64,000 bases of DNA from Emticicia sp031378345 (GTDB taxonomy: Bacteria > Bacteroidota > Bacteroidia > Cytophagales > Spirosomataceae): positions 22,933-86,932 of the forward strand of contig JANNDY010000150.1 in assembly GCA_031378345.1 (NCBI GenBank), read 5' to 3'. Positions 52,785-62,935 of this stretch are shown here, one piece after another; positions within the stretch are counted from its first letter, which is position 1, and every line of letters begins with the position of its first letter. The notes under the pieces were generated by a model. It was not told the DNA's origin, did not search any database, and saw only the letters and a list, made by a program, of their open reading frames with translations. The translations under genes were made by a program, and so were the position numbers.

Positions 52785-55700
52785 ATGTACAAACTTTCCG
52801 TAAAAAAATCTTTACTCGGAATCTGCTTGCTATTAATTTGTCAGCTTTCCTTCGCACAAACAAAGGTGTCAGGAACAATTTCCGACGCTTCTACCAAAGA
52901 GCCATTAGTAGGGGTTAGCGTTCAAGTAAAAGGTAAAGTGGTAGGTTCTATCACTAACATTAAAGGCGAATTTTCATTCAGTGTTTCGCAAGCACCACCG
53001 TTCGTACTTGCTATTTCTTCGGTTGGCTATGAAGGTCAAGAAGTAAATGTTTCAGGAAACAATGCCGCTATCAATATTTCATTGAAAGAGCAATCTGTTA
53101 TGGGACAAGAAGTCGTTGTATCTGCTTCAAGGGTTGAGGAGTCAGTTTTAAAATCGCCTGCTGCAGTCGAAAAAATGGATATTCGTGGTATTCGAGAAAC
53201 CGCTTCTCCGTCATTCTATGATGCACTTGCCAACATGAAAGGTATTGACATGACTACGCAAGGTTTATTATTCAAATCAATCAATATGCGTGGATTTGGT
53301 GGAACAGGAAACCCTCGTACAGTACAAATGATTGATGGAATGGATAATCAAGCTCCAGGCTTAAATTTTCCTGTTGATAACATCGTTGGTATGCCTGAGT
53401 TAGATGTTGAAAGTGTTGAGGTGCTTCCTGGGGCCGCTTCGGCTCTTTATGGACCAAATGCCATACAAGGCTTGGTTTTGATGAATAGCAAAAGCCCATT
53501 TTTATATCAAGGCCTAAGTGCTACCGTGAAAGCAGGCGTGATGAGTGCCAGCAATAGAACTGAACCAAATACTCCAATGGCAGATTTTTCGATGCGTTTT
53601 GCAAAAGCATCGAAAAACAATAAATTTGCTTTCAAAGTAAACTTGGCATATATCACAGCTAAAGACTGGCAAGCGACTGATTATACTAACTTAAATTTAG
53701 GGGGGATACAAAACGGTACAAGAGGTGCTGGTGTTAAAAATGATTATGATGGAATGAATGTTTATGGAGATGAGGTTCAAGCGGGTATGACTACTGTTGC
53801 CAATGGGTTAATCGCAGCAAAATTATTACCATCAGCAGCTTTGGGTTTGATTCCTGCCAATACAAATATTAGTAGAACAGGCTTCTTAGAAAAAGACATG
53901 GTTGACTATAATACCAAGAGTTTCAAAACTAATTTGGCTGCTCATTATCGCTTAAATGACAAATTGGAGTTAGTAGGACAAGTTAATTATGGTTATGGAA
54001 CAACCGTTTATACAGGAACAGGTAGATACTCTCTTCGTAATTTTAACTTAACACAAGCGAAAGTAGAATTGAGAGGCGATAACTTTACTTTAAGAGCATA
54101 CACTACTCAAGAGCGTTCAGGTCAGTCATATACTGCTGGTTTGGCTGCTGTGGCAATGTTGAATAGCATCAAACCTCATTCTACATGGTTTGGCGAATAC
54201 GTTGGGGCATTTGTACAAGCACGTGGTGCTGGCCAAGCAGAAGAAGCGGCTCATTTGACTGCCAGAGGAGTTGCGGACAAGGGTATGCCAGCTGCCGGTA
54301 CAGCCGAATTCACTACTTTACTTAATAAGTTTCGTGACGCAGCCATTATAGATGGTGGTGGTGGATTTTTGGATAAAACAAATCTATACCATGCAGAAGG
54401 TATATATAATTTCAAGAATCAAATCAAATTTATTGATTTATTAGCGGGTGCAAATATTCGTCAATATCAATTAGCTTCTAACGGAACATTATTTTCTGAT
54501 AAAAAAGAAGGGCGTACAGGTACTATTCCAATCAATGAATATGGTGCGTTTTTGCAAGCAGCAAAAAGTTTGTTCAGTGACCATTTGAAATTATCTGCTT
54601 CGATTCGTTATGACAAAAGTCAAAATTTTGAAGGATTCTTTACTCCTCGTTTGTCAGCAGTGGCTACTTTTGGACAACAAAACTTCCGTGTTTCATATCA
54701 AACAGGTTATCGTATTCCAACAACACAAAACCAATATATTGACTTGAAAACCCCTTCAGGAACATTAATTGGAGCACAACCTGAGTTTGATTCAAGATAT
54801 AATTTAGCCAATGGTGTTGATTTAGCTACATTGACTGATTTCTCGAGGAATCCAACTAAATATATTACTGCTGACGTAATAGCAAAAGCACAAGCGTATG
54901 CTACAGCAGCCGTAACAGCACAATTACCAGCAATCCGAGCAGGAGTTACTGCAGCAGTACAAGCACAAGTTACAGCAGGAGTAACAGCACAAGTAAATGC
55001 AGCAGTAGCAGCCGGGCAAATTCCTGCAAGTCAAGCAGCAGCAGCAATTGCAGGTGGTGTAGCACAAACAATGGCATTAGCATCAACTCAAGCAACAATT
55101 GCTTCAAATGTTCAAAGCACATTAGTTTCTCAAGTTACAGCGGTAACTACTCAAGTGGCACCCGCTTATGGATTAGCATCATTACCAAAATATAAACGTA
55201 CAGCATTACAACCTGAAAAAATCGAATCTTATGAGATTGGTTACAAGGGTTTAATTGCTAAAAAACTATTTATAGATACTTATTTTTATACCAGCAAATA
55301 CACTAACTTTATTGGTGGAACTGCAATTCTTGTACCAACAGCAGCAGCTGGGCCTGGATTACCAATTGAGTCGGGTCTTGGTAGTGCATCTACTCGTTCG
55401 GCTTATTCTCGTGTAATTAACTCTAAAGAGATTATTACAGCCAATGGATTTGCATTAAGTGCCAATTATTCTTTAACAAAAGGCTTTAATATTGGTGCAA
55501 ACTTTGCACAAAATAACTTGAAAGGATTTACTTCAAGTCCTGAGCAACAATTTGCTGGTTATAATACGCCAAAAAATAGATATAATGTGAGCTTTGGAAA
55601 ACGTTTGAGTAGTGGTAATAAATTTGGATTTAATATTAATTTAAGACATCAAGACGAGTTTTTGTGGGAGGCAAGTTTCAACCAACCAACCACAACAGGC

Positions 55701-55904
55701 ATTACTTCATTTACTAATACATCAGTACCTGCAGTAACCACTTTTGATGCACAAGTAAGTTATAAATTATCAGCAATGAAGTCAATTATTAAAATTGGTG
55801 GAACTAATATTGGTGGTAAGCCATATATTCAAGCTTATGGTAGTGCATCAGTTGGTTCAATGTATTATGTTGCAATAACTTTCGACGAATTGTTGAACAA
55901 ATAA
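52785..55904 (+). CDS. TonB-dependent receptor with a long Ala-rich insertion
   Basis: 1039 residues. Signal peptide (about 1-24), CarboxypepD_reg-like domain (VSGTISDASTKEPLVGVSVQVKG, about 26-110), plug domain (about 120-225; MRGFGGTGNPRTVQMIDGMDNQ) and a beta barrel to the C-terminus. No SusD gene follows, so it is not a typical glycan-uptake pair. Residues about 697-795 are a Gln/Val/Thr/Ala-rich insertion (VTAAVQAQVTAGVTAQV) just before a barrel strand (QPEKIESYEIGYKG), so presumably on an extracellular loop. Ligand unknown. Confidence 0.9.
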   Translation: MYKLSVKKSLLGICLLLICQLSFAQTKVSGTISDASTKEPLVGVSVQVKGKVVGSITNIKGEFSFSVSQAPPFVLAISSVGYEGQEVNVSGNNAAINISLKEQSVMGQEVVVSASRVEESVLKSPAAVEKMDIRGIRETASPSFYDALANMKGIDMTTQGLLFKSINMRGFGGTGNPRTVQMIDGMDNQAPGLNFPVDNIVGMPELDVESVEVLPGAASALYGPNAIQGLVLMNSKSPFLYQGLSATVKAGVMSASNRTEPNTPMADFSMRFAKASKNNKFAFKVNLAYITAKDWQATDYTNLNLGGIQNGTRGAGVKNDYDGMNVYGDEVQAGMTTVANGLIAAKLLPSAALGLIPANTNISRTGFLEKDMVDYNTKSFKTNLAAHYRLNDKLELVGQVNYGYGTTVYTGTGRYSLRNFNLTQAKVELRGDNFTLRAYTTQERSGQSYTAGLAAVAMLNSIKPHSTWFGEYVGAFVQARGAGQAEEAAHLTARGVADKGMPAAGTAEFTTLLNKFRDAAIIDGGGGFLDKTNLYHAEGIYNFKNQIKFIDLLAGANIRQYQLASNGTLFSDKKEGRTGTIPINEYGAFLQAAKSLFSDHLKLSASIRYDKSQNFEGFFTPRLSAVATFGQQNFRVSYQTGYRIPTTQNQYIDLKTPSGTLIGAQPEFDSRYNLANGVDLATLTDFSRNPTKYITADVIAKAQAYATAAVTAQLPAIRAGVTAAVQAQVTAGVTAQVNAAVAAGQIPASQAAAAIAGGVAQTMALASTQATIASNVQSTLVSQVTAVTTQVAPAYGLASLPKYKRTALQPEKIESYEIGYKGLIAKKLFIDTYFYTSKYTNFIGGTAILVPTAAAGPGLPIESGLGSASTRSAYSRVINSKEIITANGFALSANYSLTKGFNIGANFAQNNLKGFTSSPEQQFAGYNTPKNRYNVSFGKRLSSGNKFGFNINLRHQDEFLWEASFNQPTTTGITSFTNTSVPAVTTFDAQVSYKLSAMKSIIKIGGTNIGGKPYIQAYGSASVGSMYYVAITFDELLNK

Positions 55905-55956
55905 AAAGAAACAAACGATTTTATTAATTTTCATAATTTTCTTTGGTTTAAGTCAG

Positions 55957-55988
55957 AAAAGAGCTTCCATTTGGAGGCTCTTTTTTTT
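55957..55988 (+). terminator. Terminator of the TonB receptor gene
   Basis: GAGCTTCC, four-base loop, GGAGGCTC and a run of eight T. A textbook rho-independent terminator 52 bp after the stop codon. Confidence 0.85.
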
Positions 55989-56028
55989 AGATAAACATAG
56001 AGTTGAATAAACCTTATTTTGACTGTTT

Positions 56029-56072
56029 AACCTCACCTAAATCCTCTCCACAGGAGAGGGTAGGGTGAGGTT
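56029..56072. repeat. Palindromic repeat (CCCACCCC/CCTCACC family)
   Basis: AACCTCACC / GGTGAGGTT outer arms and CCTCTCC / GGAGAGG inner arms. Same family as 29028 and 33800. Confidence 0.65.
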
Positions 56073-56121
56073 TTCGTCAAAATAATATTTATCGAACAAT
56101 AGAATATTTCTACAAAAACCT

Positions 56122-56129
56122 TACCTTTG
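56122..56129 (+). promoter_or_regulatory. -7 box of icd
   Basis: TACCTTTG, an exact TAnnTTTG, 43 bp before the icd start. No clear -33 TTG at the usual spacing. Confidence 0.45.
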
Positions 56130-56172
56130 CGACTATAAATGAGTTTTCAAAGAAACAGCATATAAATAAGCA

Positions 56173-57402
56173 ATGAAAAAAATCAAAGTAGCAAACCCCG
56201 TAGTTGAGTTAGATGGCGATGAAATGACTCGCATTATTTGGCGTTTTATCAAAGAAAAACTAATCGTTCCTTACCTTGATTTGGACATAAAATATTATGA
56301 CCTTGGTATCGAATACCGTGATGAAACAAACGACCAAGTAACAATCGACTCGGCAAATGCTATCAAAAAATATGGTGTGGGTATCAAATGTGCCACAATT
56401 ACACCTGATGAAGCTCGTGTGGTTGAGTTTAATTTGAAGCAAATGTGGAAATCACCAAATGGTACAATTCGTAATATTTTGGATGGAACTGTTTTTCGTG
56501 AGCCTATCGTTTGTCAAAATGTTCCTCGTTTGGTTTCAAACTGGACAACACCAATCATCGTTGGTCGTCATGCTTTTGGAGACCAATACAAAGCAACCGA
56601 TTTCGTAGTAAAAGGTCCTGGAAAACTAACAATGAAGTTTGAAGGTGCAGATGGCACGGTACAAGAATACGAAATATTCAACTACAAAGGCGGCGGCGTA
56701 GCAATGGGAATGTACAATACCGACGAATCTATTCGTGGTTTTGCTCATTCTTGCTTTAATGTTGCTTTAAACAAAAACTGGCCCTTATATCTTTCTACAA
56801 AAAACACTATTTTGAAGAAATACGATGGTCGTTTCAAAGATATTTTTGAAGAAATTTATCAAGCAGATTATAAATCTAAGTTTGAAGCGGCGGGAATCGT
56901 TTACGAACATCGTTTGATTGACGACATGGTAGCTTCTGCTTTAAAATGGAGCGGTTCATTTGTTTGGGCTTGCAAAAACTATGATGGAGACGTTCAATCT
57001 GACTCAGTAGCACAAGGTTTTGGTTCATTAGGTTTAATGACTTCGGTATTGGTTACGCCAGATGGCGACACAATGGAAGCCGAAGCAGCTCACGGAACGG
57101 TTACTCGCCACTACCGTGACCACCAAGCTGGAAAACCAACGTCAACCAACCCAATTGCTTCTATTTTTGCTTGGACTCGTGGTTTGGAGTTCCGTGGAAA
57201 GTTGGATGGCAACCAAGAATTAATTGATTTCTGCCAAGCATTAGAACAAGTTTGCGTAGAAACCGTTGAATCTGGTAAAATGACCAAAGATTTGGCCGTT
57301 TGTATTCACGGAAATAAAGTGAGCCACGGCGACCATTATCTTTATACAGAAGAATTTTTAGATGCTATTGACCAAAATTTACAGGTTAAATTAGCAAAAT
57401 AA
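56173..57402 (+). CDS. icd: NADP-dependent isocitrate dehydrogenase
   Basis: 409 residues, the homodimeric type shared with eukaryotic IDH1/2. MKKIKVANPVVELDGDEMTR starts the fold; KSPNGTIRNILDGTVFREPI and GRHAFGDQYKATDFVV contain the substrate-binding Ser and Arg residues, and AEAAHGTVTRHYR the NADP-contact region. It converts isocitrate to 2-oxoglutarate, CO2 and NADPH in the citric acid cycle. It stands alone between two terminators. Confidence 0.96.
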   Translation: MKKIKVANPVVELDGDEMTRIIWRFIKEKLIVPYLDLDIKYYDLGIEYRDETNDQVTIDSANAIKKYGVGIKCATITPDEARVVEFNLKQMWKSPNGTIRNILDGTVFREPIVCQNVPRLVSNWTTPIIVGRHAFGDQYKATDFVVKGPGKLTMKFEGADGTVQEYEIFNYKGGGVAMGMYNTDESIRGFAHSCFNVALNKNWPLYLSTKNTILKKYDGRFKDIFEEIYQADYKSKFEAAGIVYEHRLIDDMVASALKWSGSFVWACKNYDGDVQSDSVAQGFGSLGLMTSVLVTPDGDTMEAEAAHGTVTRHYRDHQAGKPTSTNPIASIFAWTRGLEFRGKLDGNQELIDFCQALEQVCVETVESGKMTKDLAVCIHGNKVSHGDHYLYTEEFLDAIDQNLQVKLAK

Positions 57403-57431
57403 TATTAATAAACCCCTCTATAAAAACCCTG

Positions 57432-57464
57432 ATGCCTCGACTGTAATGGTTGGGGCATTTTTTT
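57432..57464 (+). terminator. Terminator of icd
   Basis: ATGCC and GGCAT arms extended by imperfect pairing, followed by seven T, 30 bp after the stop. Confidence 0.75.
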
Positions 57465-57529
57465 GAAGCTATGGTACGAAGTTTGCTATTTTAAAAGAAA
57501 CTTCTTTCAGGAAGTTAAAAATTTAATAA

Positions 57530-59404
57530 ATGCGAATTTTACTAATTATCCTATTTACGGCTTTCGCTTCCTTGTTATTTGCTCAAACCCCTGCCATTCA
57601 TTGGCAAAAAAGTTTAGGTGGGAAAAACAGTGAATTTGCTTATGCCGCCACACCAACTTCGGACGGGGGCTACGTGATTGTGGGTACAACAAATAATAAT
57701 AAAGATGGAGATGTGCCAACTTCAAAAGCATTTAGTGGTGCTGGTGGAAGCGATATTTGGGTAGTAAAACTAAATAACTGGGGCGAAATCGTATGGTCAA
57801 AAACTTTTGGTGGAACAAAAGATGACATTGCAACCGATGTAATTGAAACAAAAGACAAAGCAATTTTGGTTGTTGCTACAACAAATTCTACTGATGGAGA
57901 AGCTGTTGGAAATGGCTCTCGTGGAGGAATAATTTTACTAAAACTAAAAGCCGATGGAGCTATAGAATGGCGGAAGGTTTTTGCCAGTGGCTATAATGCT
58001 GGCGAAATAGCCTTTGCCAAAGCAGATGCCATTTCAAAACCTTCAATCAAACCTACTGCCGATGGTGGCTATGTGTTGGGGGCAACAATTTCGCCCATAA
58101 ATACTGCCGATTTTTGGCTCTCAAAACTCAGTGCTACTGGCGATATTCAATGGACAAAAACTTATGGAAGTTCACAAAACGAATGGCTAAACGAAGTAAT
58201 CGTTTGCTCTGATGGTGGCTTTCTTTTGCTTGGTGGGACAGAAGCTTCAAACTTAGAAATTGTTGGTGCAGGAAAAGGATTTATAGATTTTTTTGCAATA
58301 AAAACTGATGTAACTGGCAAGGTATTATGGCAAAAAGCCTTGGGCGGAACAAACTTAGATATTGCATATTCGGCAATTGAAACAACTGATAATGGCTACA
58401 TAATTGTTGGAGAAACAAATTCGACCAACGGCGATATGGTTGGAAATTTAGGTCAAAAAGATGGGTTTTTAGCGAAATTCGCTACAAATGGGCAATTATT
58501 ATGGAAAGTGCTAACTGGCGGAACTGATATTGATGGACTTTATAACATTAAAAAAGCAAGTGATGGAAAAATGTTTGCCATGGGAATAAGTAGCTCCGAT
58601 ATTGGCAAAGTAAGACCCAAAGGACCTGTGGGAGATATGTGGTTGGTAAACATCGAAACTTCGGGAATAATTACAAGCCATACGATGTTTGGTGGTGCAG
58701 ATTCGGACATTGCACGTGGGGCATTTCCGACAGCTGATGGTGGTTTTATTATTGCAGGAAATTCCGATTCTGTTGATGGCGATTTAACTGAAAATAAAGG
58801 TGGAACTGACTTTTGGGCGGTGAAAGTTGGAAGCCCATTGCCTGTTCAAATGAAAGATTTTACGGCAATCATAACGCCAGAACAAGATGTAAAACTCTCA
58901 TGGGAATCTCTTATCGAAGTTCGTTCCAAAAACTTTGTTATTGAACGAAGTATTGACCAAATAAAATTTACTTCATTAGCTCAAATCGCAGCTTCAGTAA
59001 GCTCTACAACAACAAAAAAATATACGTTTACTGACCTAAATCCAATTCTTGGAAAAAATTATTACCGTCTAAAATTTTATGATGATGCAGGAAAAGAAGT
59101 CATTTATAAAACCCTCACCGTAACACTTTCTGTTCTTGCTTCTGAACCTCAAATTAAAGAAAAATTAGTCGTTATTTTTCCAAATCCTGTTGAAAATGAG
59201 CATTTTTTCGTAAAAACGGCTTCTTTTTTACCCAAAAAAATAGAATTTTTAAATATTATCGGATTGCCAATTCCGATTGAAATTCAAAATATTGACACGC
59301 ATCAAGCACAAATTTTCATAAAAAACATGCCCGCTTCAGGCATTTATTTTCTTCGTTTGGATTTAGGCGAAAGTAAAATCATTGAAAAAATTATTGTTCG
59401 TTGA
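57530..59404 (+). CDS. Repeat-containing protein secreted by the type IX system
   Basis: 624 residues. Signal peptide (about 1-18), then about six beta-propeller-like repeats of the form LGG..D.A....T.DGGY.I.G.TNS.DGD (for example SLGGKNSEFAYAATPTSDGG and ALGGTNLDIAYSAIETTDNG), then a linker and a C-terminal type A sorting domain (about 550-624; VIFPNPVENE, IEFLNIIG and GIYFLRLDLGESKIIEKIIV). Such tails direct export through the T9SS and are then removed. Function of the repeats is unknown; they are common in surface proteins of Bacteroidota. Confidence 0.88.
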   Translation: MRILLIILFTAFASLLFAQTPAIHWQKSLGGKNSEFAYAATPTSDGGYVIVGTTNNNKDGDVPTSKAFSGAGGSDIWVVKLNNWGEIVWSKTFGGTKDDIATDVIETKDKAILVVATTNSTDGEAVGNGSRGGIILLKLKADGAIEWRKVFASGYNAGEIAFAKADAISKPSIKPTADGGYVLGATISPINTADFWLSKLSATGDIQWTKTYGSSQNEWLNEVIVCSDGGFLLLGGTEASNLEIVGAGKGFIDFFAIKTDVTGKVLWQKALGGTNLDIAYSAIETTDNGYIIVGETNSTNGDMVGNLGQKDGFLAKFATNGQLLWKVLTGGTDIDGLYNIKKASDGKMFAMGISSSDIGKVRPKGPVGDMWLVNIETSGIITSHTMFGGADSDIARGAFPTADGGFIIAGNSDSVDGDLTENKGGTDFWAVKVGSPLPVQMKDFTAIITPEQDVKLSWESLIEVRSKNFVIERSIDQIKFTSLAQIAASVSSTTTKKYTFTDLNPILGKNYYRLKFYDDAGKEVIYKTLTVTLSVLASEPQIKEKLVVIFPNPVENEHFFVKTASFLPKKIEFLNIIGLPIPIEIQNIDTHQAQIFIKNMPASGIYFLRLDLGESKIIEKIIVR

Positions 59405-59448
59405 AATGATTTTTTACTTTTGATCTTCTAAAATAAAAACAAGAAAAA

Positions 59449-60435
59449 ATGCAAAAAATCATTCGTTGGGGAATCATTGGTATTGGCAAAATTGCCGAAA
59501 AATTTGCTACTGATTTAACAACTATCAAAAACGCTGAACTCTATGCTGTCGCCTCAACTTCGCTCGAAAGAGCTAAAGATTTTGCAATACGATACAATGC
59601 TCCATGTTTTTATGATTCCTATGAAAGCATTTTTCAAACGCCCGATTTAGATGTCATTTATATTGCCACGCCTCATACTTCGCATGCCCAAAACACGATT
59701 TTATGTCTGAAAAATAAGATGCCAGTTTTGTGCGAAAAACCTTTTGCCATAAACTTAAAACAAGTGCAACGCATGGTAGAATCTGCCCGTGAAAATGACA
59801 CTTTTTTGATGGAAGCAATGTGGAGTCGCTTTATTCCTGCTATTAACAAAACTTTAGATTTAATTGCCGAAAACCGCATCGGAAAAGTAAAAACGCTTCA
59901 TGCAGACTTTGGTTTTGTAGCTCCAAACCTTCCCGAACGAAGATTGTTAAATCCAAATCTTGGAGGTGGTGCGTTGCTCGATATTGGTGTTTATCCTGCC
60001 TATTTGAGTTTACTTTTATTGGGCTATCCTACTGATATTAAGGCGATTAGTAATTTTGGAAGCACAGGAATTGACGAAACAACGAGTTTTATTTTGGGTT
60101 ATAAAAATAACGCTACGGCAGTTTTGAGTTGCACTTTGAATGCCCGAACTCGCACCGAAGCATTGATTTATGGAGAAACTGGCTACATTCATATCGAAGG
60201 TAGATTTATGGACGCAAGAAAAATCACGCTGCACGAAACTGACAAAAAACCAATTATTTTTCGCTTTCCACGCAAAACAATTGGCTATAATTTTGAGATT
60301 GAAGAGGTCAATAAATGCTTGCGAGAAGGCAAGAAACAAAGCGACAAAATGCCGCTTTCGATGAGTGTAAAATTGATAAGTTTATTGGACGAAATTCGTC
60401 AAAAAGCTGGAATTATTTATGAAGGGATAGACTGA
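59449..60435 (+). CDS. Gfo/Idh/MocA-family oxidoreductase (dihydrodiol-dehydrogenase-like)
   Basis: 328 residues. Rossmann motif GIGKIAEKF, then the family motif CEKPFA, MEAMWSRFIP and GGGALLDIGVYPAYLSLLLLG, which fit the trans-1,2-dihydrodiol / glucose-fructose oxidoreductase subgroup. It follows the T9SS protein by 44 bp. Only about a quarter of its residues agree by eye with the other Gfo protein at 27867, so they are not recent duplicates. Substrate unknown. Confidence 0.85.
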   Translation: MQKIIRWGIIGIGKIAEKFATDLTTIKNAELYAVASTSLERAKDFAIRYNAPCFYDSYESIFQTPDLDVIYIATPHTSHAQNTILCLKNKMPVLCEKPFAINLKQVQRMVESARENDTFLMEAMWSRFIPAINKTLDLIAENRIGKVKTLHADFGFVAPNLPERRLLNPNLGGGALLDIGVYPAYLSLLLLGYPTDIKAISNFGSTGIDETTSFILGYKNNATAVLSCTLNARTRTEALIYGETGYIHIEGRFMDARKITLHETDKKPIIFRFPRKTIGYNFEIEEVNKCLREGKKQSDKMPLSMSVKLISLLDEIRQKAGIIYEGID

Positions 60436-60443
60436 GTCGTTGC

Positions 60444-60468
60444 CTTCGACTACGCTCAGGCATCGAAG
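60444..60468. repeat. Hairpin element between convergent genes
   Basis: CTTCGA and TCGAAG arms around CTACGCTCAGGCA. It contains the inverse of the GAGCGAAGTCGAG core at 46880. Confidence 0.5.
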
Positions 60469-60507
60469 TTGTGTTAAGACATTAATCAAAGCTCAACGGT
60501 GGCTGAG

Positions 60508-62181
60508 CTACACCCCATATTCTCTTTTTCTCCACCATTGAAGAATAAAACCAAAGATAAGTACCAAACCAACGGGAAGTCCGATGTTTAAAACTTGCCA
60601 GAAAGTTCGTTCATCACGGGCTTTGATTTTGTCTAATGGACGAAGTTTTACCTCTTTTCCACGTGCCTGAATCACGCCATTTTCATCAATCAAATAGTCT
60701 ATGGCATTCATCATAAAATCTTTGTTTCCGAAGGTATGTTTTGAAACTTTATCATAACCTAAAGGCATCGGATTACCCGTTTTTGGACTAATTTCATTCA
60801 CAATTAAATCTCCATCAGAGCAAACAATTATTTTTGTAGGTAAACTTTCAGACTTAAAAAATTTATAATTTGGGTCGCTCGGCAAAAGACGGTTTTTGTA
60901 TAAAGACTCAAATTTTCCTTCCAATAAATACGCAATCGTTTTTACGCCAGCTTGATAGTCAGCTTGCTCGGCTTCGGTGCGAGCCTCGTTGAAAGTTACG
61001 AAAGCTGGGGCATTCAAAACTTTGGTGTATGGCGATGTCATCAATAAGGGCGTTTTTAAAATCCCATCAGCTTTTACGGTGTCGATAGACGCCACATAAC
61101 GAGTGAAAATTAGATCTAAATTGTTGGTTATCAAGCTTTTACCAAAATTATTTATCAAAGGAAAATACCTAAATGGCACAGGTTGAATGTTTGGTTTATC
61201 GCCCAAATCGCCTACAACCATCGGAATTTTGGCACAACTTCCTGCATCTTTTATGATATTTGAATTTACCCGAACACCATATTTAAAGAATAAGTCGGTC
61301 AAATTTATGTCTAAAGGCTGTGCATAATTTCCTTCCAAACTGACCGAATCTACTTTCAAACCATCTACGAAAAACAACATTTTTCCACCACCCATCACGT
61401 ACTGGTCAATCTTATATTTGGTACTATCATCAACTGGAAAATCGGGTTTTGGCAAAATCATGGCGTCAAGCCCTTGGAAGCTCGGCGAACTTTTGGCATC
61501 AATAATAAATAAGTCATAACGCTCTTGCAATGAGGCGATTAGGTCAGAAAAATTGAACGGTTTTAGCTTTGTAAATTCTGCTAAAAGTCCAATTTTTTTG
61601 CGTTCTCTCAACGTCAATTTTCTGATGGCTGTTGCCAATTCGTACTCAACATTTTCGTAAGATTGATTGAGTTTTTCTTCGGCAGAATTCCCTTGTGTTC
61701 CTTTCAACAACAAAACTGGTGCTTCTTTTCCGCCAGCACTAATTAAAGCATAAGGAAAAATAATTGTTTCAACTTGCCGACCGTTTTTTGTATCAACAAT
61801 TCGAGTTGGATTCATGCCTTTTTTTGCCAATTCCACATAAAACGCTTCACGTTTTTTAGTATCGTCCTCAGCATTTGGATTGACAAATTTAAAGTCAATA
61901 TTTGTTCCTCCATAAACCTTAAACTCTTCGAGAGTTTCGGTAACTGCACGTTTTAGGCGTTCAAAACCTGCGGGAAGTTCATCGCCATCAAGATAAATTT
62001 TCACAAAAACGTCTGCAGAGTCTTTCTCAGCAAGGTTTTCGAGTAATGATTTTGTTGCATCCGAAAGAGAGTAACGTTTTTCTTCGGTCAAATCAAGGCG
62101 AAAAAAAACGAATGATGCGAGAACATTCAACAACACGATTCCGCCAATCACAAGTAGCGTCTGAACAAATTTATTTTTCAT
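60508..62181 (-). CDS. gldG: Gliding motility ABC transporter component GldG
   Basis: 557 residues. An N-terminal membrane helix (about 7-27), DLTEEKRYSLSDATKSLLENL, a large periplasmic ABC-type auxiliary domain, and a C-terminal helix (about 530-550) ending in WWRKREYGV are typical of GldG. With GldA (ATPase) and GldF (permease) it forms an ABC transporter linked to gliding in Flavobacterium johnsoniae. GldF is not visible next to it in the window (the upstream neighbour is divergent), so it may lie elsewhere or be fused. Confidence 0.92.
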   Translation of the reverse strand: MKNKFVQTLLVIGGIVLLNVLASFVFFRLDLTEEKRYSLSDATKSLLENLAEKDSADVFVKIYLDGDELPAGFERLKRAVTETLEEFKVYGGTNIDFKFVNPNAEDDTKKREAFYVELAKKGMNPTRIVDTKNGRQVETIIFPYALISAGGKEAPVLLLKGTQGNSAEEKLNQSYENVEYELATAIRKLTLRERKKIGLLAEFTKLKPFNFSDLIASLQERYDLFIIDAKSSPSFQGLDAMILPKPDFPVDDSTKYKIDQYVMGGGKMLFFVDGLKVDSVSLEGNYAQPLDINLTDLFFKYGVRVNSNIIKDAGSCAKIPMVVGDLGDKPNIQPVPFRYFPLINNFGKSLITNNLDLIFTRYVASIDTVKADGILKTPLLMTSPYTKVLNAPAFVTFNEARTEAEQADYQAGVKTIAYLLEGKFESLYKNRLLPSDPNYKFFKSESLPTKIIVCSDGDLIVNEISPKTGNPMPLGYDKVSKHTFGNKDFMMNAIDYLIDENGVIQARGKEVKLRPLDKIKARDERTFWQVLNIGLPVGLVLIFGFILQWWRKREYGV

Positions 62182-62191
62182 TATTTATTTT

Positions 62192-62299
62192 GCTTTTAGC
62201 GGTTAGCTTTTAGCGATTAGCTTTTTTGACTTTGGAAAAAATTGAACCAAAATAGTAAATGATTTTTTGCTAAAAGCCAAGAGCTAATCGCTAAAAGCC
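62192..62299. repeat. Inverted repeat in the gldG/DUF985 divergent promoter region
   Basis: GCTTTTAGCGGTTAGC and TTAGCGATTAGC on the left (62192-62221) face GCTAATCGCTAAAAGCC (62283-62299) on the right. Arms are about 30 bases with internal mismatch. Confidence 0.55.
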
Positions 62300-62360
62300 A
62301 ATGATTTCCAGTAATTTTGCTCAAAAATAAGACATTCATTTATTTATTCCTTCATTTTCT

Positions 62361-62861
62361 ATGTTTCCTGCCAAATATTGGGTCGAAAAATTGAATATGC
62401 AAAGCCATCCCGAAGGTGGATTCTTTGCCGAAACTTATCGTTCGTCAGAAATGATTGCTGCAAACTCCCTTCCAAAACGTTTTTTGGGCGATAGAAATTT
62501 CAGTACGGGCATTTATTTTTTATTGGAAAGTCATCATTTCTCAGCCTTTCATCGCATACAATCTGACGAGATGTGGCACTTCTACGCTGGCAATGCATTG
62601 AATGTATATTATATTGATAATCAGGGACTTATGCAAACAATTCGACTTGGAAATAAGCCCGAAAACGGTGAAGTTTTTCAGGCAATAGTTCCCGCAGGAG
62701 TTTGGTTTGGAAGTAAACCTGCCATCGAAAATTCTTATTCATTGGTGGGTTGCACCGTAGCTCCGGGCTTTGATTTTGCAGATTTTAAAATGCCTGACCG
62801 TCAATCTCTTTTGCTGGAATTTCCTGAACACGAGGCAATTATAAAAATGCTGACGCATTAA
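62361..62861 (+). CDS. DUF985 cupin-fold protein
   Basis: 166 residues. WVEKLNMQSHPEGGFFAETYR, HHFSAFHRIQSDEMWHFYAG and VPAGVWFGSKP match the DUF985 cupin family (cupin_5), with the metal-site histidines in the FHRI and EMWH segments. Members lack an assigned reaction. It is upstream of the DUF4293 gene with a 74-bp gap. Confidence 0.9.
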   Translation: MFPAKYWVEKLNMQSHPEGGFFAETYRSSEMIAANSLPKRFLGDRNFSTGIYFLLESHHFSAFHRIQSDEMWHFYAGNALNVYYIDNQGLMQTIRLGNKPENGEVFQAIVPAGVWFGSKPAIENSYSLVGCTVAPGFDFADFKMPDRQSLLLEFPEHEAIIKMLTH

Positions 62862-62935
62862 TTATTTGTGAATGAGTGAATGATAGAATTAGTATTTTTG
62901 TGCATTATTTTCAAAAACCAATTTTTTTTACTGAA

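Noticed and set aside
54870..55170. Frameshift or chimera in the TonB receptor
   Set aside because: The frame continues into a conserved barrel strand after the Ala-rich segment, and composition is explained by short repeats.
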